DNA from: Gordionus sp. m RMFG-2023
Taxonomy: Eukaryota > Nematomorpha > Gordioida > Chordodea > Parachordodidae
Length of the DNA stretch: 64,000 bases
Direction of reading: 5' to 3'
Assembly: GCF_954871325.1 (NCBI RefSeq)
Contig: NC_088775.1
Location: forward strand, 85,599,561 to 85,663,560
Below, piece by piece: positions 59,590-64,000 of the stretch. The translations under genes were made by a program, and so were the position numbers. The notes beneath the pieces were generated by a model. It was not told the DNA's origin, searched no databases, and saw only the letters and a list, made by a program, of their open reading frames with translations. The number at the start of each line of letters is the position of its first letter. The stretch's first letter is position 1.

Positions 59590-59936
59590 GCATAGTCATA
59601 CATCTATAATTTAGATAGTAATCGTACTTATCGTTATTTTGTTAATATGTTTTAAGTTTATTTTATTTCCATATTTTTATTAGTGGTTTATAATTTGTCC
59701 TATATTGTAAATTTTCATCCATACAAGTAAATTATAAAATTTTACTACATCGTTTATTAAAACTTTTGACTTTTTTGTCTATTGTAAAAAAATAGTACTT
59801 CAAAGGCATCTTCTAATTTTTTTTTAAGGAATTCGATAACGGTAATTAATTATCCATTATAACACTTTTGTATAAGATTACTGCTTCAAAACCTTGGTTA
59901 GATGCGTCTATTTGCAATATCAACTCGCGGTTTGGG

Positions 59937-60159
59937 TAGTGTTGTTAAACGGCTCGTTTTGAGTCTATTTTTAAAAACGGCTAACTGAATATTTTAGCCA
60001 GAAAAATATTGCCTAATCGAGATTTCGATAATATATGTCTAGACCTTTGCTCCTTCAATAAGCAGAATCTTCAGACTTAGGTAATATTTTTTTCTAAATA
60101 AAATATTGAGCTAGCCGTGTTTTGAAATCGACTTAAAACGAGCCTTTTAACAACACTTA
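59937..60159. mobile_element. hAT-type palindromic MITE, TAGTGTTG family (copy 14)
   Basis: A 223-bp, well-preserved copy (TAGTGTTGTTAAACGGCTCG at the left, AACGAGCCTTTTAACAACACTTA at the right). The flanks GGTTTGGG and GATTTGGA match at 6 of 8. Confidence 0.86.
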
Positions 60160-61549
60160 GATTTGGATTATATATATGTAGTATTTTATTCTTTAACTAT
60201 TGTATTTTCTTTTCAAATTTTTGAATCTTTATAATCCAACAATCATTTTATATTTTTTTAACTATTTTATCTTATTTGGATATAATCTCATGTATATTAT
60301 GAATAGTGAATGGTAATTTAATACACCTAGAAATGATTTCTTATCGGGTATCTTTATAATATTTTTTGTTGTTGTAACTAAACTCTTAAAATGATTTCTT
60401 ATCATTTTGGATATCTTTATAATATTTTTGTTGTTGTTGTAACTAAACTCTTAACCTTGCGATTTCTCATTTAAAGGACCTATTTTATATTTTCTAAATT
60501 CTCTGCATCATAATATCGTTTCGAATAAATTGCAAATTATAAAATACTTTACAACATTTTTTCTAGTAATTCTTTCGTTCTTTCCTTCGTTAGAATATGA
60601 TTGGTGCTCCATACCAAATAATAATTGTAAATATAGCGGTATTGTTCATTCGATGATATAGTGAATAATATGCATTTACAAATATTCTCGCTTTCTAAAT
60701 CTAGTGTTGTATAATTGTTGAGATTATTTTCAGATGTAATATAATGTATGATTTTACAAAATTAAATTGTATTTATCGTAATAAACTACAAGAAAAATAT
60801 TGTATAGTAATAATAATATATAAAATATTTGTAAGAAATAAAGTGTTATATGTTAACTTCCTCTTGAACTTTAATTTTGCTTTAAAATGTTAAATTATTA
60901 AATTGAAAATAGGTTTGTCTTGTAATAACTAGAAAAAAATTAACCAAAATTTTATTACACCATTAGTTAGAGTCTCATAATATTCTTTCTTCTTAGATTT
61001 AATAGAGACTACTTAAATTAAATGATAAAAATGTATGATTTTAGTATTCATTGTCCATAGCCTAATACTAGTTTAACCCTTCTTGATTCCGATGAAATAA
61101 TTAGATTAATTTAATTTTTTAGAATATCTTAACAGATTGACAATATAAGACCAGGTAATCTGTTGTCAAACCTCAAAATCTTATATACCTTTTTTGTAAA
61201 ATTTTTAAAATGTATGCGAATCCAATTGAATTTATTAAACCTTGATTTTATTCATTTGACTAAACTTTTACTGGTTCGAACCAGTTAAAAAAGGTTTTTT
61301 TATATAAAACCTACAAAAATCTTTTAAAAATGACAAATATTTATATAACAACAATCTCCCCCCTCCCGTTAATTATTTCTCTATATATCTATACCGTATT
61401 TAATATATAATCTTTGTTTAATTTAAATAAGTAATTTGTATAATAAATAAATTCTAATATATGGTTATATCGGTTAATATCGGAATATCTCCATTTCATT
61501 TAAGAGTTAAATAAAAATTCCTTTTTTCATCAGTTTAATTGATTTCACA
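60160..61549. other. Upstream flank of the glycosyltransferase gene
   Basis: A tandem duplication of about 60 bp lies at about 60333-60450 (GATTTCTTATC...GTTGTAACTAAACTCTTA). The rest is A/T-rich. A TTTTTTCATCAG at 61522-61533 could be a splice acceptor just upstream of the ATG. Confidence 0.45.
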
Positions 61550-61963
61550 ATGCGAAGTAAATGCTTAATTCCCATACTCGGCGTATTTTTGTTGGCGTCT
61601 TTGCGCTATTTATCGACCCGTTATCAAAACTGGTATACGATGGATATCAAAGTGAACTATTTAAATTCTCGATTTTATCATTCAATCAAATTTATGTCTG
61701 ACTTTAGAGATTGGAAGAAGATGTGGCTTGGATATATTTATTCTGATCCATATAAAGACTCACAAAATATTGGCGATGAAATTAACGATAATGACATAGA
61801 AAATGAGATGGATCAATTTCAGTTCTTAGACGAAAATTCTAACACATCGATTTACCGCAGGTTCCAACTGCTAAATATTCCTAGGGCATTTTTTATCCAC
61901 AACCCTTCCGAAATTTGTTTCGACATGATAAAATGGTCATCAGTGATGAACTACCTTCAATGA
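61550..61963 (+). CDS. N-terminal part of the glycosyltransferase: signal-anchor and stem
   Basis: A 137-codon frame from ATG at 61550. The first 20 residues (MRSKCLIPILGVFLLASLRY) are a short basic cap and a hydrophobic stretch, as in type II Golgi enzymes. A polar stem with an Asp/Glu-rich stretch follows, and later IPRAFFIHNPSE, which could be the first strand of a GT31 fold. It overlaps the next frame at 61915. A donor at 61860 (CAG|GTTCCA) and an acceptor at 61943 (ATCAG|TGAT) would join the two frames in phase with an 84-nt intron, but that would remove the IPRAFF segment. A frameshift is the other reading. Which is right cannot be told here. Confidence 0.5.
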   Translation: MRSKCLIPILGVFLLASLRYLSTRYQNWYTMDIKVNYLNSRFYHSIKFMSDFRDWKKMWLGYIYSDPYKDSQNIGDEINDNDIENEMDQFQFLDENSNTSIYRRFQLLNIPRAFFIHNPSEICFDMIKWSSVMNYLQ

Positions 61964-62415
61964 ATACTTATCAACCTGTTATTAGTGAAAACAACACTGA
62001 AAAAGAGGTAAATCCTTTAGACAATTTAATGGAATTCCAAAGGAAGCTTTATTGCCATGTATGGAAAAATATGCCAACTAATCGCGAATACGGGCACAAA
62101 AACTTTATTGATAAGAAAGAATATGAAGCAGAGCACTACGCCAAATTTTGCAGTGGGTGTGGTTATTTAATGAGTCCTCTGTTAGCTGGAGTTCTTTACA
62201 ATCAGTCTCTAGAGTGCCTTGCTAAACCATTACCTAACGAAGACGTCTTCTGGACCGGTATCATAGCCGAAAAAGTCAAAGGGATTGATCATAAGACTTG
62301 GAATGCTTATTATAAATGGACAGAGAGGGATTGGGGGGAAATGCCTTACATCTTCTGTTCTTACTTAAACATGAAACACCTTAAAAAACTTTATTTTCGC
62401 AATTCTTATCTATGA
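61915..62415 (+). CDS. GT31-type beta-1,3-glycosyltransferase, C-terminal half
   Basis: A Golgi enzyme family that transfers galactose or N-acetyl-hexosamine from UDP-sugar to glycans. Family blocks visible: VWKNMPTNREYG and DKKEYEAEHYAKFCSGCGYLMS (family W..P.....KW.v...EYp..yYPpYCSGgGYv.S), and PNEDVFWTGIIAEKVKGI (family EDV.vTGi.A...GI). The UDP/metal-binding DDD motif should lie about 65 residues before CSG. At that place the sequence reads HDKMVISDELPSMN, keeping the HxKxV context but with SDE in place of DDD. The roughly 100 residues normally before it (including the D-x-Y-x-N-L-T-x-K motif) are missing. The gene is either strongly divergent or a decayed copy. No introns were seen in this half. 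Confidence 0.62.
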   Translation: MFRHDKMVISDELPSMNTYQPVISENNTEKEVNPLDNLMEFQRKLYCHVWKNMPTNREYGHKNFIDKKEYEAEHYAKFCSGCGYLMSPLLAGVLYNQSLECLAKPLPNEDVFWTGIIAEKVKGIDHKTWNAYYKWTERDWGEMPYIFCSYLNMKHLKKLYFRNSYL

Positions 62416-64000
62416 AAAGTAGCAAATTATTTTTTTGTTCAAACTTAGTAAAAATTTTTCATACGTTAAATATAAATATTACCCTATATAATATTAGCCA
62501 TGAAAAATATTAAATAAAAAAGGATGGATTATATTTTTTTTTTATTATTGTGCAATTCATATATGAAGAACAAATTTATTCTGATATTTCATATTTGGAT
62601 GGCGCATCTAAAAATAATTCATTTGCTTTATCATTATATTGTTCTATCTCAATTTTTTTAAAAAAAACACAGGGGAGTAACTTCAGGAAGGGGAATCCAA
62701 TTTTCATTAATAATCGGGAGGGAGTGGATCTTAATACGATTCATTATTAACTTGCAGTTAATTTCATAGAAAAAGAACCTAACTACTATAGGCCTTATAC
62801 CATTATCAGTCTTCGATAAGGCAATGAGATGCCCCACCCGTCTAAGGAAGATCCGAGCTATATCAACTGGGAGCGCCATTTAGCAATTTTATTATAAACA
62901 AGGTTAAATTGTTTATGAAGGGACCAAAATTAGAATTATTAAGAGGAAGTACTGTTAAAAAATAACAGGGTCGATAACCACAGAGGCCTCTGGCTGAACT
63001 CCTAAGAACTTATTAACTGCTAAATGGAAGAGGAGAAATCAAAGTGGGTAGGAAGAGACATTATGGGGAACACTGATAAAAAACTTTTTTTAAAATCCTA
63101 TTTAAATATAGCCGAGTCGGGTGATGGGTTCTGAATAAAAATTTTGAAAGTGCTTGGCGGTCTTACAAATTGCTCCTTAAATGCCAAGGTCTAATTGGTA
63201 GATGTTTAGAATTTTAATAACTCAGATAAAATGGATTAACATTATAAATAAATATATGGATTATTTGCACTTTTTTTTACGAAATCAGTTCCTTATAAAA
63301 TTTTAAAAGTCCGTTCCTATAACTGGATTTGTCCCAATCCCAATTCCAAACTCTTAATTTAATTTTCTATGAATGGGGTGTCCATTTCAAGTCGCAAAAT
63401 AAATCCCTTCATCAAACTTATAATTGATTTGTTTTTTTCTTTTTGAGTTAAGTAATTTTATTATTTTGTATAAAAAACAATTTTACAAAAATTTGTTTTT
63501 TTAAAAAAATATATAGTGGTTTTTTTTTATAAGAGGTTAAATTTATATTTTTTACTAAAAAATAGCAGCTGATTGAATAGGAGATTTCCTGGGATCTGAG
63601 CTGGCAAAAATTTTATTCTGGAATTTTATGAGAGGCAGGACACTATTGAGGCCTTCCACTTTCAAAAATTTGTGATTTTTCTTCTCTAAGCCTCGTAAGA
63701 TGAGATTCGGGAAATTTTCTTTTTAAATATGTTTATATGATGGATAAAATTAGATTAAATATACTGGGAATGTCAATCTCTCAATTTTAAATCATTTAGT
63801 GAGAGCCTTACAATTAATATAATCCGATTTTTACAGAAAATTAATTATTGGATGATATGGTAGATTAACTTATGCTGAAACGCAATTTCCTTGAAAATCG
63901 AATTCGAAAAAATATCACTAGGTAATAAATGATCATAATTTGAGAGATTCAGAATTCTCCATCGAATCCCTAATCCCTATCAATGATATTATAACAATGA
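62416..64000. other. Right end of the window, no clear gene
   Basis: An open frame at 62550-62750 has no recognised domain. A small reverse-transcriptase-like scrap is listed separately. Near 62.95 kb GTACTGTTAAAAAATAAC could be one end of a decayed TAGTGTTG MITE. The rest is A/T-rich without structure. Confidence 0.4.
62780..62879 (-). mobile_element. Reverse-transcriptase-like fossil scrap
   Basis: About 33 codons on the minus strand read like the segment of a reverse transcriptase just before its first catalytic region (GHLIALSKTDNGIRPIVV; compare the common LIALxKxDGGxRPIAV pattern). Nothing else of the element remains nearby. LINE or LTR origin cannot be decided. Confidence 0.4.

Overview
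The window is very AT-rich nuclear DNA from an invertebrate animal. Its genes carry GT-AG introns, and four animal gene families are recognisable: a TWIK-type two-pore potassium channel, ZFPL1, 14-3-3, and a GT31-type glycosyltransferase. The exact phylum cannot be told from this sequence. Most of the DNA is transposon debris, dominated by hAT elements and their short non-autonomous derivatives (many with clear 8-bp target duplications). There is also a MULE, a Helitron fragment, and fossils of Ty3/Gypsy-like LTR elements. Long G or C homopolymers (10-15 bases) recur in the AT-rich background.

Layout. 1-4.7 kb: repeats and one small unidentified ORF. 4.75-14.36 kb (+): the last five coding exons of a K2P channel; intron 2 is 7.1 kb, and introns 3 and 4 are largely built of one palindromic hAT-type MITE. 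14.4-18.3 kb: more MITE copies and a larger repeat. 18.65-21.3 kb (-): Ty3/Gypsy pol fossil, abutting a Helitron helicase fragment (+) at 21.3-21.9 kb, with repeats that also occur left of the pol fossil. 23.8-24.7 kb: deleted hAT. 25.7-28.9 kb (-): a complete five-exon ZFPL1 gene (314 residues as assembled). 29.0-31.6 kb (-): a small LTR element with both LTRs but only gag and protease, inserted about 105 bp upstream of the ZFPL1 start codon in the same direction. 31.9-32.8 kb: MITEs and a striking 14-bp CGCGAA/AGCGAA array. 35.65-36.74 kb: an element with long inverted repeats. 38.1-39.5 kb: MULE transposase (-) and a FLYWCH finger (+). 40.0-40.5 and 41.2-42.9 kb: hAT remnants. 48.2-49.7 kb (+): complete six-coding-exon 14-3-3 gene with an upstream intron and a CRE-like site. 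50.7-60.2 kb: MITEs and a deleted hAT that keeps its BED finger. 61.55-62.4 kb (+): N-terminal anchor and C-terminal half of a divergent or broken GT31 glycosyltransferase.

The host genes are unrelated in function (membrane K+ leak current, cis-Golgi structure, phosphoprotein binding, Golgi glycosylation), so there is no operon logic. The biology that ties the window together is repeat invasion of introns and promoters. The clearest cases are the LTR placed at the ZFPL1 5' end, the MITE load of the K2P introns, and the unexplained 14-bp array.
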